The translations under genes and the position numbers were made by a program. Positions 46,548 to 56,500 of a stretch of 64,000 nucleotides of DNA are shown here, one piece after another (positions within the stretch are counted from its first letter, which is position 1; every line of letters begins with the position of its first letter). The notes beneath the pieces are model-generated. The model searched no databases. It had not been told where the DNA came from and saw only the letters and a program-made list of their open reading frames with translations. The DNA is from Gammaproteobacteria bacterium (GTDB lineage: Bacteria; Pseudomonadota; Gammaproteobacteria; Steroidobacterales; Woeseiaceae). The DNA lies in NCBI GenBank assembly GCA_029861535.1, contig JAOTZC010000008.1, positions 1-64,000 on the forward strand, in the 5' to 3' direction.

Positions 46548-47465
46548 TTACCAGTCCGTTATGGTCGCGCCGGAGGTCGGGATGCGGTATTTAGGGTCCA
46601 GCATGCCCATCGGTTTACTGCCAACAATGTCGTCCTGAATGATGCCATCGTCGCGCTTATCGGCGGCGACGGCTTCGAAGGTCTCTTCGTCGACGCGCAG
46701 ACCCCAGCTTGCGACGGTGTGATAGCGCCCATCTTCTTCGTTGCGTACGCGCACGCGCTGGCGTTCGCCGTCTGATGTGAACGCTTCAACGATCAAGTAG
46801 TAGTTGCGCGCGTTCGGATTGACGGCCGGTACGCGCCAAACACCGGACAGTTCATTCGGCCGCGAGACGATGCGCACCTGGTAGCTCGTCTGCAACTCGT
46901 CGAACAGCGTGAGCATGTCGACGCGCACGCCTTGCGCTTTATCGAACTGTTCGTTTGCAATGGCGCGATCGGCCTCGCCTTTTAACGCAAGCGCCCGCTC
47001 GTTTGCGGACTCGCTTTTGGAGATCAACGCGATACGATCGTAGGCGTGTTCGATCTGTCGTGGAAGTAATTCTCTAAGCTCCGCCTGCGGGCGATACACC
47101 ATCAGATACCAGGCAATTGCGATAATGAGCGCGAGCCCCAGCACCCACCTAAGCACCCGCGACCAGCGACGTCTGCGCACGTACAAGCGAGCGAATGCAG
47201 TTGCGAAACCGCCACCGGAAGGTGTGTACTTAAAACGCTCTTTCTCCAGCGCGTCAACGCCTTCCTCGAGCGCGGCGTCGCTTACCTCGATGCCTTGCGC
47301 TTTATAAATGTCGCGCAGGCGCGCCAGCAGCCGCTGGCGTCGAGCGTCGGCGTCGAGCTCACGATCGACGATCAGCTGACGATGTCGTACGGTATCGACG
47401 ACATCCATCGCGACCATCACGTCCTCGAGCGGCGCCTCGCTCGCCGTGGAGGCTGCCTCGGGCAT
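46548..47465 (-). CDS. DUF6384-like single-span membrane protein (second gene of operon)
   Basis: A 305-residue protein. About 100 cytoplasmic residues (LEDVMVAMDVVDTVRHRQLIVDRELDADARRQRLLARLRDIYKAQGIEVSD is a helical stretch) precede one membrane helix at about 104-123 (VLRWVLGLALIIAIAWYLMVY). The outer part has a helical hairpin (130-180) and then a beta-rich domain with NELSGVWRVPAVNPNARNYYLIVEAFTSDG and DEETFEAVAADKRDDGIIQDDIVG. It resembles the family listed as DUF6384, from memory only. It sits six bases after one coiled-coil gene and two bases before the other, and may anchor their products at the membrane. Confidence 0.75.
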   Translation of the reverse strand: MPEAASTASEAPLEDVMVAMDVVDTVRHRQLIVDRELDADARRQRLLARLRDIYKAQGIEVSDAALEEGVDALEKERFKYTPSGGGFATAFARLYVRRRRWSRVLRWVLGLALIIAIAWYLMVYRPQAELRELLPRQIEHAYDRIALISKSESANERALALKGEADRAIANEQFDKAQGVRVDMLTLFDELQTSYQVRIVSRPNELSGVWRVPAVNPNARNYYLIVEAFTSDGERQRVRVRNEEDGRYHTVASWGLRVDEETFEAVAADKRDDGIIQDDIVGSKPMGMLDPKYRIPTSGATITDW

Positions 47466-47471
47466 TTGCGC

Positions 47472-48644
47472 CTAAACGCCGCTCGGCGGCGGTAACGTGC
47501 CACCTTGCTGAATTAGCCGTGCCAATCGTTGCTTACCGTCTTCGACCGACTCACGAATCTCTTCGGCGTTCCTTGTCGCAAGCACACGCATCTCTTCGAT
47601 GATATCGCGCGAGCGCGCCTGGAAGTTGACGACCGATTCCACCAGCTTTTTCACTGCCTCCGCTCGGATTGTCGGACCGTAACCTGCACGCACGGCGGCT
47701 TCTTGTACTTTGCCGCCGATGTCGGCGAGATCCTCGAGGCTCTTCGAGACGCCTTCTTTCATCGCTTCGAGTGCTTCGGTGCTTTCGTGCAGGCCGAACA
47801 GTCCGGTGAAGGATGCGGACAATGCGGTCAGCACAGTCTCGTTGGTGCCGAAGAACATGATGGCCTGCTTGTAGACGCGCTCTTTTGCGCTGGTGGTCTG
47901 CAACAGTCGCGCCATCACGAATTCAGACGTGTTGTAGCTAACGGTGAGGTTGTCCGACAGGTCCTTGGAGATCTGATATCGGTCCTCGTCTGCCTGCAGT
48001 TCGCGGACTTTTTCATCGCGCGCCAGTTCGAGCTTCGCGCGTTCGGCGAGATCGTCGCCCTGATACGCGCTGACGGCATTGGATGCCGACTCGACCTTTG
48101 CCTTGGCCGCTTCCCATACCGCTTCTGCTTTTTTCAGAACATCGAGCGCTAAGATTTCCGATTCTTTCATCGCACCACGAAAATCTTGATACGCATTTAA
48201 GATGAGATGCTCGCGCTCGATCTGATCGCGGGAGTCGTTTGCGACGTCGAGGTAGGTTTCTTTGATTTCGTCAAAGCGTGATGCGATGTCGCCGCGAGTG
48301 ACTTTCATCCAGATGTTGCTTATGCGTTCAAACGTATCAATATTGCCGTCCTCGACCTGCTCGACCATGTTCTTGGCGTCTTCGCGAATCGAGTTAAAGG
48401 AATCCGTAATCTCCTCATAACGCTCGCCGAGCTTCATCGAGCTGACCTGCTCGCGTACGACCTCGTTAAACAATGACGCCTGGCTCAGCGTGCGCGCGAT
48501 CGCCGTCACCTTGGCCTCATCAAGCCGCGTCAGCCGATTGAGTAAAGCCACGATCGGCGCTTCATCCGTTTTCTCGGGCACGAGCCCAAGGTCGCGCAAC
48601 TGCGTCATTGCGCGATCAAAGTATTTCAATACAGAACTGCTCAT
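47472..48644 (-). CDS. Helical coiled-coil protein, unknown function (first gene of operon)
   Basis: A 390-residue, almost wholly helical soluble protein. The ATG at 48644 (MSSSVLKYFDRAMTQLRDLG) is preferred because GAGAGGGG precedes it. Notable parts are NRLTRLDEAKVTAIARTLSQASLFNEVVREQ, ITDSFNSIREDAKNMVEQVEDG, a coiled coil (AEAVWEAAKAKVESASNAVSA) and a less polar central stretch (AIMFFGTNETVLTALSASFTGLFGLHESTEALE). The end is RLIQQGGTLPPPSGV. The overall pattern recalls toxic-anion-resistance TelA-type helical proteins, but I find no diagnostic motif and do not assign it. It opens the three-gene operon. Confidence 0.78.
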   Translation of the reverse strand: MSSSVLKYFDRAMTQLRDLGLVPEKTDEAPIVALLNRLTRLDEAKVTAIARTLSQASLFNEVVREQVSSMKLGERYEEITDSFNSIREDAKNMVEQVEDGNIDTFERISNIWMKVTRGDIASRFDEIKETYLDVANDSRDQIEREHLILNAYQDFRGAMKESEILALDVLKKAEAVWEAAKAKVESASNAVSAYQGDDLAERAKLELARDEKVRELQADEDRYQISKDLSDNLTVSYNTSEFVMARLLQTTSAKERVYKQAIMFFGTNETVLTALSASFTGLFGLHESTEALEAMKEGVSKSLEDLADIGGKVQEAAVRAGYGPTIRAEAVKKLVESVVNFQARSRDIIEEMRVLATRNAEEIRESVEDGKQRLARLIQQGGTLPPPSGV

Positions 48645-48826
48645 TGCGGCCCCTCTCATTGACTGTTGTTATTCGACCGCCGGCCATAGTATCAGGAATG
48701 TCGCGAATCCCGTGCTGCCGAGCGGAAAGCCCTGACACTTTTTTACAATTGGTTCACAGGAATGCCGGTAAATGCGGGAATAATCGAGGTGCGGCAGGAT
48801 TCGCCGCTAAATCGGACCCTGCTTGT

Positions 48827-50656
48827 TCACTCGACCGAATACACAACCTCGCCGCCAACAAGCGTTTTTTCCACCGTGACGTCCTTGATGTAATCTGGGT
48901 TCATTGTCAACAGATTGTCGGATAGCACCACAAAATCGGCGAGTTTGCCGACCGTGATTGAGCCTTTCATGTCTTCTTCGAAACCTGCATACGCGGTGTT
49001 CAATGTGTAGGCTTGAATCGCCTCCTGGATGCTTAGTTTTTCGTCGGGGAACCAGCCACCTTCCGGTTTTCCGGACAAGGTTTTACGTGTAACAGCCGCA
49101 TACAAACCCAACATCGGGTTGAGGTAGTAACGTGATGCGTTCGTACCGGGCGAATCGGAACCAAAACTCACGACCGCGCCCGAGTCCCAAAGGCGCCTGA
49201 ACGCGTAGGCACCGCGCGAACGATCACGACCGATACGCTCCTCCATCCAGCGCATGTCATCCGATGTGTGATAAGGCTGTACCTCGGCGACGATGTTCAA
49301 ATCGCCGCCGCGCTCAATGTCACGATCCGTCATGACCTGCGCGTGCACCAGGCGAAAACGACGATCCTTGTCGCCGTTTTTCGCGATGATTCTCTCCAGC
49401 ATGTCCATTAGATAACCGTTTGCTTCGTCCCCGATGGCGTGCACCGTCAACTGGATTCCGGCCGCATCGGCCTCCAAGGCGAGTCGCTCGAGGCGACTTT
49501 GCATCTGTTCTGGATTGTCCGGACTGCGTTCAAACGGAAACATGATGTCGCGCCAAATGCCGCGACTGTTTGGGTTATGGGTATACGGTTCATAAAATCG
49601 GGCAGAACTGTTGCCCATGATGCCGTCAATCCACGCCTTCGTTGCGCCGAAACGGATCCAGTCATCACCGAAACCGATCTTGATACCCAGATCCGCCATG
49701 GATTCCCACCGGTCGAGCGGCGGACGGTAACGCACACGTGCCGTCATCTCACCCATATCGCGCAACTCACGATAGATATCGACGTAGATGGGACTCGACG
49801 TGATATCGCAATAGCTTGTGACGCCGACACTGGCCATCTTTTTCCACGCTTCCTTCGTTTCCGCAATTCGTTGCGCGCGCGATGGCGGTGGAATCAGGTC
49901 TTGAAAAAGTGTTTGCACGTTATCGCGCACCAGGATCGTTGTCTCGACCGCAGCCGCGACTGGATTGAACAGTGCGCCGGTGGGCTCGCCGTCCTCGCTG
50001 CGCTCAACGGCAATGCCTGCGGGATCGGGCACCCCTTGTCGAATGCCGGCGCGCTCTAGCGCGGCGCTGTTGGCCAAGTACACTTTTCGATCGAAGCGCC
50101 GCACCAACACCGGACGATCGCGTGTATATGAATCGATCATGCGTTTGTTGGGCAGGAAAAAGTCACCGTACGGATCATTCGGATTAACCGCGTGCCCCGC
50201 TTCGGCAACGTCGCCCTCTGCCCAGGATTCGTACGCCGACCAGTCGCCGCCGACAATCCAGGTTCCGGGTGCATAGCGCGCGTGCACATCGCGAACTCTG
50301 GCGATGAATGATGCCTCATCGGACACGTCGAGGAGATTAAGCCCGTACAACAGTTGGCCGGTGCCCTCGAAGTGCACATGATTGTCGTAGTAGCCCGGCG
50401 TTACGAACGCGCCGCCCAGATCGAGGACCTCGGTATCCGGCCCAATGTGACGACCGACGCCGGCATCCGATCCGACGTAAATAAACCGACCATTGAGAGC
50501 CGCCACGGCCTCTGCTCGCGGATTGGCCTCATCGACCGTCCAGATAACGCCGTTTCTGGCCACGAAATCCGCGTGCTGGCCATGCACCGGAGAAACAACC
50601 GCCAGTGCCGCCAAAGCCGTTGCAGCGATTAGGAAAGATTTGCGAAGACCATTCAT
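48827..50656 (-). CDS. Exported amidohydrolase of the YtcJ/Amidohydro_3 type
   Basis: A 609-residue secreted metal-dependent hydrolase. The signal peptide ends near VSPVHGQ. The domain shows ADFVARNGVIWTVDEANPRAEAVA, the metal motif VTPGYYDNHVHFEG (HxH), HAIGDEANGYLMDML and SFGSDSPGTNASRYYLNPMLGLYAAVTR (the Asp), and a closing GKLADFVVLSDNLLTMNP. These exported enzymes are annotated as amidohydrolases without fixed substrates. An upstream 20-bp palindrome (50767-50786) lies between it and the divergent subtilisin gene. Confidence 0.88.
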   Translation of the reverse strand: MNGLRKSFLIAATALAALAVVSPVHGQHADFVARNGVIWTVDEANPRAEAVAALNGRFIYVGSDAGVGRHIGPDTEVLDLGGAFVTPGYYDNHVHFEGTGQLLYGLNLLDVSDEASFIARVRDVHARYAPGTWIVGGDWSAYESWAEGDVAEAGHAVNPNDPYGDFFLPNKRMIDSYTRDRPVLVRRFDRKVYLANSAALERAGIRQGVPDPAGIAVERSEDGEPTGALFNPVAAAVETTILVRDNVQTLFQDLIPPPSRAQRIAETKEAWKKMASVGVTSYCDITSSPIYVDIYRELRDMGEMTARVRYRPPLDRWESMADLGIKIGFGDDWIRFGATKAWIDGIMGNSSARFYEPYTHNPNSRGIWRDIMFPFERSPDNPEQMQSRLERLALEADAAGIQLTVHAIGDEANGYLMDMLERIIAKNGDKDRRFRLVHAQVMTDRDIERGGDLNIVAEVQPYHTSDDMRWMEERIGRDRSRGAYAFRRLWDSGAVVSFGSDSPGTNASRYYLNPMLGLYAAVTRKTLSGKPEGGWFPDEKLSIQEAIQAYTLNTAYAGFEEDMKGSITVGKLADFVVLSDNLLTMNPDYIKDVTVEKTLVGGEVVYSVE

Positions 50657-50766
50657 TTTGTCACGATCCAGGCTGTGATTATTTTCGGGTCCCGATCAAT
50701 TTACTATAGTTCGGTTTTCCCCGTGTGTGTTCACAAATTGGCATGCAGCGGTTAGCCGCGTCAAAT

Positions 50767-50786
50767 GACGGCTGATATCAGCCGTC
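50767..50786. promoter_or_regulatory. Perfect 20-bp palindrome in a divergent promoter region
   Basis: gacggctgat/atcagccgtc, symmetrical about 50776/50777 with no spacer. It lies 126 bases before the subtilisin start and 110 from the amidohydrolase start, a suitable place for an operator of a dimeric regulator acting on both. The regulator is unknown. Confidence 0.5.
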
Positions 50787-50912
50787 GCCGGAACTTAACA
50801 CCGCGATTATGTGACGCATGTCCCAATAAGGCTGACGCCACTCCCCGGCCCGACACGCCTCAAGTCGACCTGTATCTGATGAAATACGTCCAAGATTTCA
50901 GAGGGTAGTGTC

Positions 50913-52616
50913 TTGAACCGAAAAACAGTATTTACATTCGTCGCAATATCCAGCCTGGCGGCTGGCTTGGGATTTTTCCTATTGGGCGACAGCCCGGCAA
51001 CGGAAACACCCGTCGTTGAGCAATCGACTTCCTACATCGTGCAGGGTAAGTCGATAGCAGCCTTAGCGGATGACGTACGCGCCGTCGGCGCCGAAATTAC
51101 GCATGAGCTTGACGTCATAAACGCCGTCGGCGCGTTATTGAACGCAGCACAACTCGCAGAGCTGACGAGCGTCGATCCAAACCTAAAGATTTTCCCCAAC
51201 GGAAATGTCGAGCTAGCTGGTGGCCGAGGTCAGGGAATACCGACTGCCGAGCATCCGACATTGATCGGCGCTGACAGCCTGTGGGATGAGGGCATAACCG
51301 GTCTCGGCGTAACGGTCGCCGTGCTCGATACCGGTTCGCATCGCTTCGACGGAATCAAGTTCGATACCAATGGCAACGACCGGCTTCTCACGACTTACGT
51401 CGTTGAATACGATACCGAGGATACGTCGTCCGTACCCTACTGGCACGACCCCTACGGTCACGGCACGCACGTCGCCAGCATCATCGCCAACAGTGAGGGC
51501 AGCAAGAGAGCGAAGCGCCCGAACGGGGTGGCGCCGGATGTCAACCTGGTCATCATCGACGCCTTCGACAGCGGTGGCCAGGCTACCTATCTAGACATCG
51601 TCCAGGGCATCAACTGGGTGGTCGCTAACAAAGCGCGCTTCGACATTCGGGTATTGAATCTTTCGCTCAGCGCACCGCCGAGGTCCCACTACTGGGACGA
51701 CCCAATCAATCAGGCCGTGATGGCAGCCTGGCAGGCTGGCATTGTAGTCGTGGCGTCCGCCGGCAATACCGGACCTGACCCAATGACTATTGGCGTGCCC
51801 GGTAACGTCCCCTATGTGATCACCGTTGGCGCCATGTCGGATAACTACACGCCGGCCGATCCGTCGGACGACATTCTCGCCTCGTTCTCGGCGGCAGGTC
51901 CGACCTACGAAGGGTTCGTAAAGCCTGAAGTTGTCGCCCCGGGCGGTCACATCGTATCGATGATGCAGAAAAACGGCAGTCTGGCAAACAGCCACCCGGA
52001 CTTTCATGACAAGGGCACCTACTTTACGATGTCCGGTACCTCGCAGTCGGCTGCTGTTGTCAGTGGTGCCGTTGCACTTCTTCTGCAGGCCGATCCGTCT
52101 CTCACGCCTGACGAGGTCAAATGCCGGATTATGAGCTCGGCGAAGGCGGCGGTTGCAAGCGACGGCTCGCTGGCGTACTCAGTCTTTCAACAAGGTGCGG
52201 GCATGATCAATGCCTATGCTGCCGTACACAGCACCGCGTCCGGCTGCGCCAATAACGGGCTCGACATCAATCTCGATCTGACCGGACAAATGCATTACGG
52301 CGGCCGCGCCAATCAAGACGAGGACGGCAATTACTATCTGATGGGTCTGGACGGCTACCTCTGGACCGATGGCTACCTGTGGACTAACGGCTACCTGTGG
52401 ACCAATGGTTATCTGTGGACCGATGGCTATCTATGGACAGATGGTTACCTCTGGACCGACGGCAGCATTGGTGCGAACGGTTATCTCTGGACCGACGGCT
52501 ACCTGTGGACGAACGGCTACCTTTGGACGAACGGCTATCTTTGGACAAACGGTTATCTCTGGACCAATTCACTGTCCGAGGCTGCCAGCGTAAACCACTG
52601 GGTGGAACAGGAATAA
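50913..52616 (+). CDS. Subtilisin-family (S8) secreted serine protease with C-terminal GYLWT repeats
   Basis: A 567-residue exported protease. The start is a TTG at 50913 (after gaggg), giving the signal helix VFTFVAISSLAAGLGFFLLG. An I9-type propeptide spans about 39-97. The S8 core shows the triad Asp139 (VAVLDTGSHRFDG), His183 (YGHGTHVASI) and Ser377 (MSGTSQSAAV), with the oxyanion Asn285 in SAGNTG. After a spacer (residues 450-480) the C-terminus is an array of twelve hexads (481-552), eleven GYLWT[D/N] and one degenerate GSIGAN, then SLSEAASVNHWVEQE. The aromatic repeats probably form a binding or surface-adhesion module. Confidence 0.92.
   Translation: MNRKTVFTFVAISSLAAGLGFFLLGDSPATETPVVEQSTSYIVQGKSIAALADDVRAVGAEITHELDVINAVGALLNAAQLAELTSVDPNLKIFPNGNVELAGGRGQGIPTAEHPTLIGADSLWDEGITGLGVTVAVLDTGSHRFDGIKFDTNGNDRLLTTYVVEYDTEDTSSVPYWHDPYGHGTHVASIIANSEGSKRAKRPNGVAPDVNLVIIDAFDSGGQATYLDIVQGINWVVANKARFDIRVLNLSLSAPPRSHYWDDPINQAVMAAWQAGIVVVASAGNTGPDPMTIGVPGNVPYVITVGAMSDNYTPADPSDDILASFSAAGPTYEGFVKPEVVAPGGHIVSMMQKNGSLANSHPDFHDKGTYFTMSGTSQSAAVVSGAVALLLQADPSLTPDEVKCRIMSSAKAAVASDGSLAYSVFQQGAGMINAYAAVHSTASGCANNGLDINLDLTGQMHYGGRANQDEDGNYYLMGLDGYLWTDGYLWTNGYLWTNGYLWTDGYLWTDGYLWTDGSIGANGYLWTDGYLWTNGYLWTNGYLWTNGYLWTNSLSEAASVNHWVEQE
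52353..52568 (+). repeat. Tandem 18-bp coding repeats (GYLWT[N/D] hexads)
   Basis: Twelve in-frame 18-bp units inside the protease gene. Eleven encode GYLWTD or GYLWTN; the seventh encodes GSIGAN. The units keep the protein better than the DNA (ggctacctctgg, ggttatctctgg and ggctatctttgg occur), which suggests selection for the peptide. Such arrays can lose or gain units by slippage. Confidence 0.9.
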
Positions 52617-52623
52617 AGAAAGG

Positions 52624-53431
52624 AAAGGGGGTCGGATCCAATTTCTCGATACCCTGCAATTTTGTGACTGTCAACAGGCACCGACGCTGATGCAATATTG
52701 ACCGCTAGCATTAACGGAAGCATCACGTGCCGAGACCAAAACGACTCTGCGTACCCGGCCTACCCCATCACGTCGTTCAGAGAGGGAACAACAGGAATGC
52801 CACGTTCTACCAAAGCGAGGACTGTTTCACTTATTTGACTTTCCTGGATGAGGCTGTACAACGACATGGCGTAAAAGTGCACGCTTACGTGCTGATGACG
52901 AATCACGTCCATCTGTTGCTCACTCCTTCAGATTCAGATGGTCTGTCATTGGCGATGCAAACACTCGGACGACGCTATGTCACCTACATCAACAAAACCT
53001 ATCAACGTACCGGAACGCTCTGGGAAGGCCGCTTCAAGAGCTCGATCGTCGATCGAGAGACTTATTGCCTCGCTTGCTATCGATACATTGAGCTTAATCC
53101 GGTACGTGCAGCGATGGTCGCAAGCCCCACTGACTATCAATGGAGCAGCTACCACACTAATGGATTGGGTAGAGCCGACACCCTCCTAACCTCTCATTCG
53201 TGCTACCTGCAGCTAGGCAATACGCGAATCGAGCGAGCAACACAATATCGCAAGCTGATAAATGAAGGCTTGGGCCCTGAAGTTGTCCGTCAGATTCGTT
53301 ACGGCGCACGTAAGGGACTACCGGTTGGCTGCAGCCGATTTAAAGCAGATATTGAAGAACACCTAGGCCGAAGGCTCAGCAGTGGCCGAATAGGCCGGCC
53401 GACGACTGAATAATTGGATCCGACCCCTTTT
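52624..53431 (+). mobile_element. RAYT unit bounded by inverted REP-like ends
   Basis: The transposase gene is enclosed by inverted copies of one sequence: gaaagggggtcggatccaat at 52624-52642 and aattggatccgacccctttt at 53412-53431, which differ by one extra G. The right copy runs into a 40-base pure-pyrimidine tract (53424-53463). The match of ends suggests the unit moved or was fixed as a block of gene plus REP ends. The left end lies right after the protease stop. Confidence 0.75.
52727..53413 (+). CDS. REP-associated tyrosine transposase (RAYT, Y1_Tnp)
   Basis: A 228-residue single-strand HUH transposase of the TnpA-REP group. The start MPRPKRLCVPGLPHHVVQRGNN is the family's usual beginning. 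HVHLLL (TNHVHLLLTP) is the HUH metal site, and the catalytic tyrosine is in YRYIELNPVRAAMV. GRRYVTYINKTYQRTGTLWEGRFKSS fits the core. Such proteins cut and join REP sequences; this one probably acts on its own flanking ends. It looks intact. The stop TGA/TAA lies at the right inverted end. Confidence 0.93.
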   Translation: MPRPKRLCVPGLPHHVVQRGNNRNATFYQSEDCFTYLTFLDEAVQRHGVKVHAYVLMTNHVHLLLTPSDSDGLSLAMQTLGRRYVTYINKTYQRTGTLWEGRFKSSIVDRETYCLACYRYIELNPVRAAMVASPTDYQWSSYHTNGLGRADTLLTSHSCYLQLGNTRIERATQYRKLINEGLGPEVVRQIRYGARKGLPVGCSRFKADIEEHLGRRLSSGRIGRPTTE

Positions 53432-53591
53432 CTTCTCCTTTTCTTCCTTTTCTTTTTTCTTTTGGCCGCTAAATATCTGGCCGAATCGGCCGATATCCCA
53501 CATAGAACTCCGCACATCGAATGCCGGCATTGAGCGATCGTAGATCGCTCCGCGGCGCGGTATGGATTTCAGCGGCCAACAAAGGAATGCG

Positions 53592-56500
53592 ATGTCCCTG
53601 GGTAAGAAAACCGTAATCCTGTTTCTCCTTCTGGGGATCGGTTTTTGCTGCGGTACCTATGTGGCGCTGAAGCTCACGGTATTCCCGGCTTTCGAAGCAT
53701 TCGAGAAACGCTCAGCACAGGAAACATTGGTTAGAGTGAATCGATTGCTCGAGTCTGACCTGCGTGCACTCGAAATTATGAATATCGAATACTCAGCATG
53801 GGACGATACGTACGAATACGCTTTGGGGCAAAGGCCTGAATATCCTGACGAAACGCTCGATCCGGCCTATTGGCACTCTATCAGTATCAATTTGATGATG
53901 ATTCTTGATGCGGATGGCGAGTTTCTATTTCGGTACCTGGGTGATCCAGCCAGCGGCGACAGGTTGTCATTTGACGATGTCTTCGAACGACCGATTGTGT
54001 CCGGAATCCCCGCCATCTCTGAGGAAACCGGGAAATCTCTCATGCAGGGGATACTAAATACGAGGATTGGGATGATTCAAGTTGTGTCATACCCGATCCT
54101 GACCAGCGCAAGTGAAGGGCCTGTGGCAGGGACTCTGGTCGTCGGCCAATTCCTGACCGACGATCGCGTGCGTGAGCTAGGCGAGCGGACGACGGCAGCC
54201 GTGTCACTTTTTGCAATGAACAGCAGTAACGTTCCTTCGGAAGTCGCAAGTGCCGTGATGGCGCTCGAAAATTCGGACAACTCCGTACACCTCGTCATTG
54301 ATGACCAATCCGTGCACACTTACCAGCTGCTGGCGGATGCCCGGGGTAATACCGGTATTGTTCTCAAGGTGAGCGGCAACCGGCAAATTACTCAAATCGG
54401 CACAACGACGGTTTGGACCGCGACACTGTTTCTCGCGATCGCCAGTCTAGTTTTTCTTGTCGCCGCCTGGCTGTTTATGCATCGACTGATTACGCGGCCG
54501 GTAACAAATCTCACGAAGCTCATTCTTGGCATGCGACAGTCGGGTGACCTCAATATTGATGTCAGCACCAATCGCTCCGATGAGGTTGGCCTGCTGGCCT
54601 GTGAGTTTGGCGAATTAGCTACGAAACTCCAGGACGCACGACACGAATTGGAGACGGCGCGCGACAGCGCGGTTGCGATGTCTGACGCCAAGACCGACTT
54701 CCTGGCACGCATGAGCCATGAAATTCGTACACCGATGAACGGTGTGCTCGGAATGACCGAATTGCTTCGCGACACAACACTGAATGACCAGCAGCAACAT
54801 TTCGCGAATACAATCTATGAGTCAGCAGAATCGCTGCTGCAAATCATCAACGACATCCTCGATATTTCGAAAATCGAAGCCGGCAAAATAGAGCTTGAAG
54901 TCGCGCCGCTCAATCTACGCAATGTGGTCGAAGGGTGCCTCGAGCTATTGGCCGAGACCGCTCATCAGAAGGGGCTAGAGCTCGTTTGTGCCATTTCACC
55001 CGAGGCGCACACCTATGTTCGTGGCGACGCCGTCAGACTGCGGCAGGTTCTGATGAATCTCATTGGCAATGCCGTGAAGTTTACGGAACAGGGCGAAATC
55101 AAGGTAAGTCTGGTTGAGATCGACGGGCCCAATGGCAACTTTCGCTTCGAGGTATCCGATACCGGAGTGGGCATTCGCTCAGAAAATGCGGCAAGGATAT
55201 TTGAGCCGTTTTCTCAGGAAGATGGATCGACCACTCGCCGCTATGGTGGCACCGGATTGGGACTATCGATCAGTAAACAACTAGTCGAACTGATGGGCGG
55301 AGATATCGGCGTCGATAGCGTACCGGGTGAGGGTTGTGTCTTCTGGTTCACAACGCAGTTGACGCTGGATGAAGCGACTTCAGAATTGCCACAACCAGGC
55401 CTGTTAATTGATAAGCAGGTGCTGATCGTCGATGACAACGTTACAAATCGTGAAATCCTCTCCCACCAGCTCGAAAGTTGGGGAATGCAGGTCACTGCCG
55501 CGGCTTCAGGGCCAGAAGCTCTCGCCGTATTAACCAACACGAGTCGCGTCGGCGGGAATTTCCATGTCATGTTGCTCGATATGAGCATGCCCGAAATGGA
55601 CGGACTACAGTTGGCGCGGACGATATCCCAACTCTCCGCGTATCGCACTACCCCTATTGTTATGCTCAGTTCGCTGTCACGCGCTGACCTTAGTGCCGAG
55701 CAACTGCAAACCGGGCCGGTCGACTGGTTAACAAAGCCGGTTCGGCAAGCGCGTCTATACGATGTCCTGAACGCGGTATTAAGCCGAGCGGCAGTTGACA
55801 CGTGCGCCAAGATATCAGTGACACCAGTGGCGGCGGCGAACGATGACAAAGATTCATCCAGACAGCACATATTGTTGGCTGATGATAATGCGGTAAATCG
55901 TGACATTGCGACAACAATGCTGGAAATACTTGGCTATCGGGTAACGTCAGTAACTAACGGTCGGGATGCTGTTGACGCCGTCAAGAAGCGGCAGCATGAC
56001 ATCGTACTCATGGATTGCCGCATGCCCGGTATGGACGGCTATGACGCGACTCGCGCGATTCGTCAGTGGGAAAATCAACAAGACTTTGCGCCGATAGCGA
56101 TCGTGGCACTGACCGCCAACGCGCTGGCCGGCGACAGGAAGAAATGTCTCGATGCTGGGATGGACGACTACGTGGAGAAACCCTTCACCAAAGCACAGCT
56201 GCAGTCGGTAACCGAAAAGCTCGCGCCATCTGGGCATTCATCGGCCAACATCCCGCTTGTCGACGATGCCAGTGCACAAATAACGGCCGAGGTTATTGAA
56301 TCTGCTAGCCGCCAGGGTCGCATCCTTGTTGTGGACGACAATGTTGTTAATCAGCAAGTTGCATGCATCATGCTCGCTAAACTCGGTCATGATTCAGTGG
56401 CTGTTTCGAGCGGCGACGACGCATTGCGGTCGATCTCTACTGAGAAATTTGACATGGTCCTGATGGATTGCCATATGCCTGGTCGCAGTGGCTGTGAGAC

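Noticed and set aside
45070-48644. Assigning the three-gene operon to tellurite resistance
   Set aside because: A faint likeness of the first protein to helical TelA-type proteins is not backed by any diagnostic motif and no other ter gene is near.
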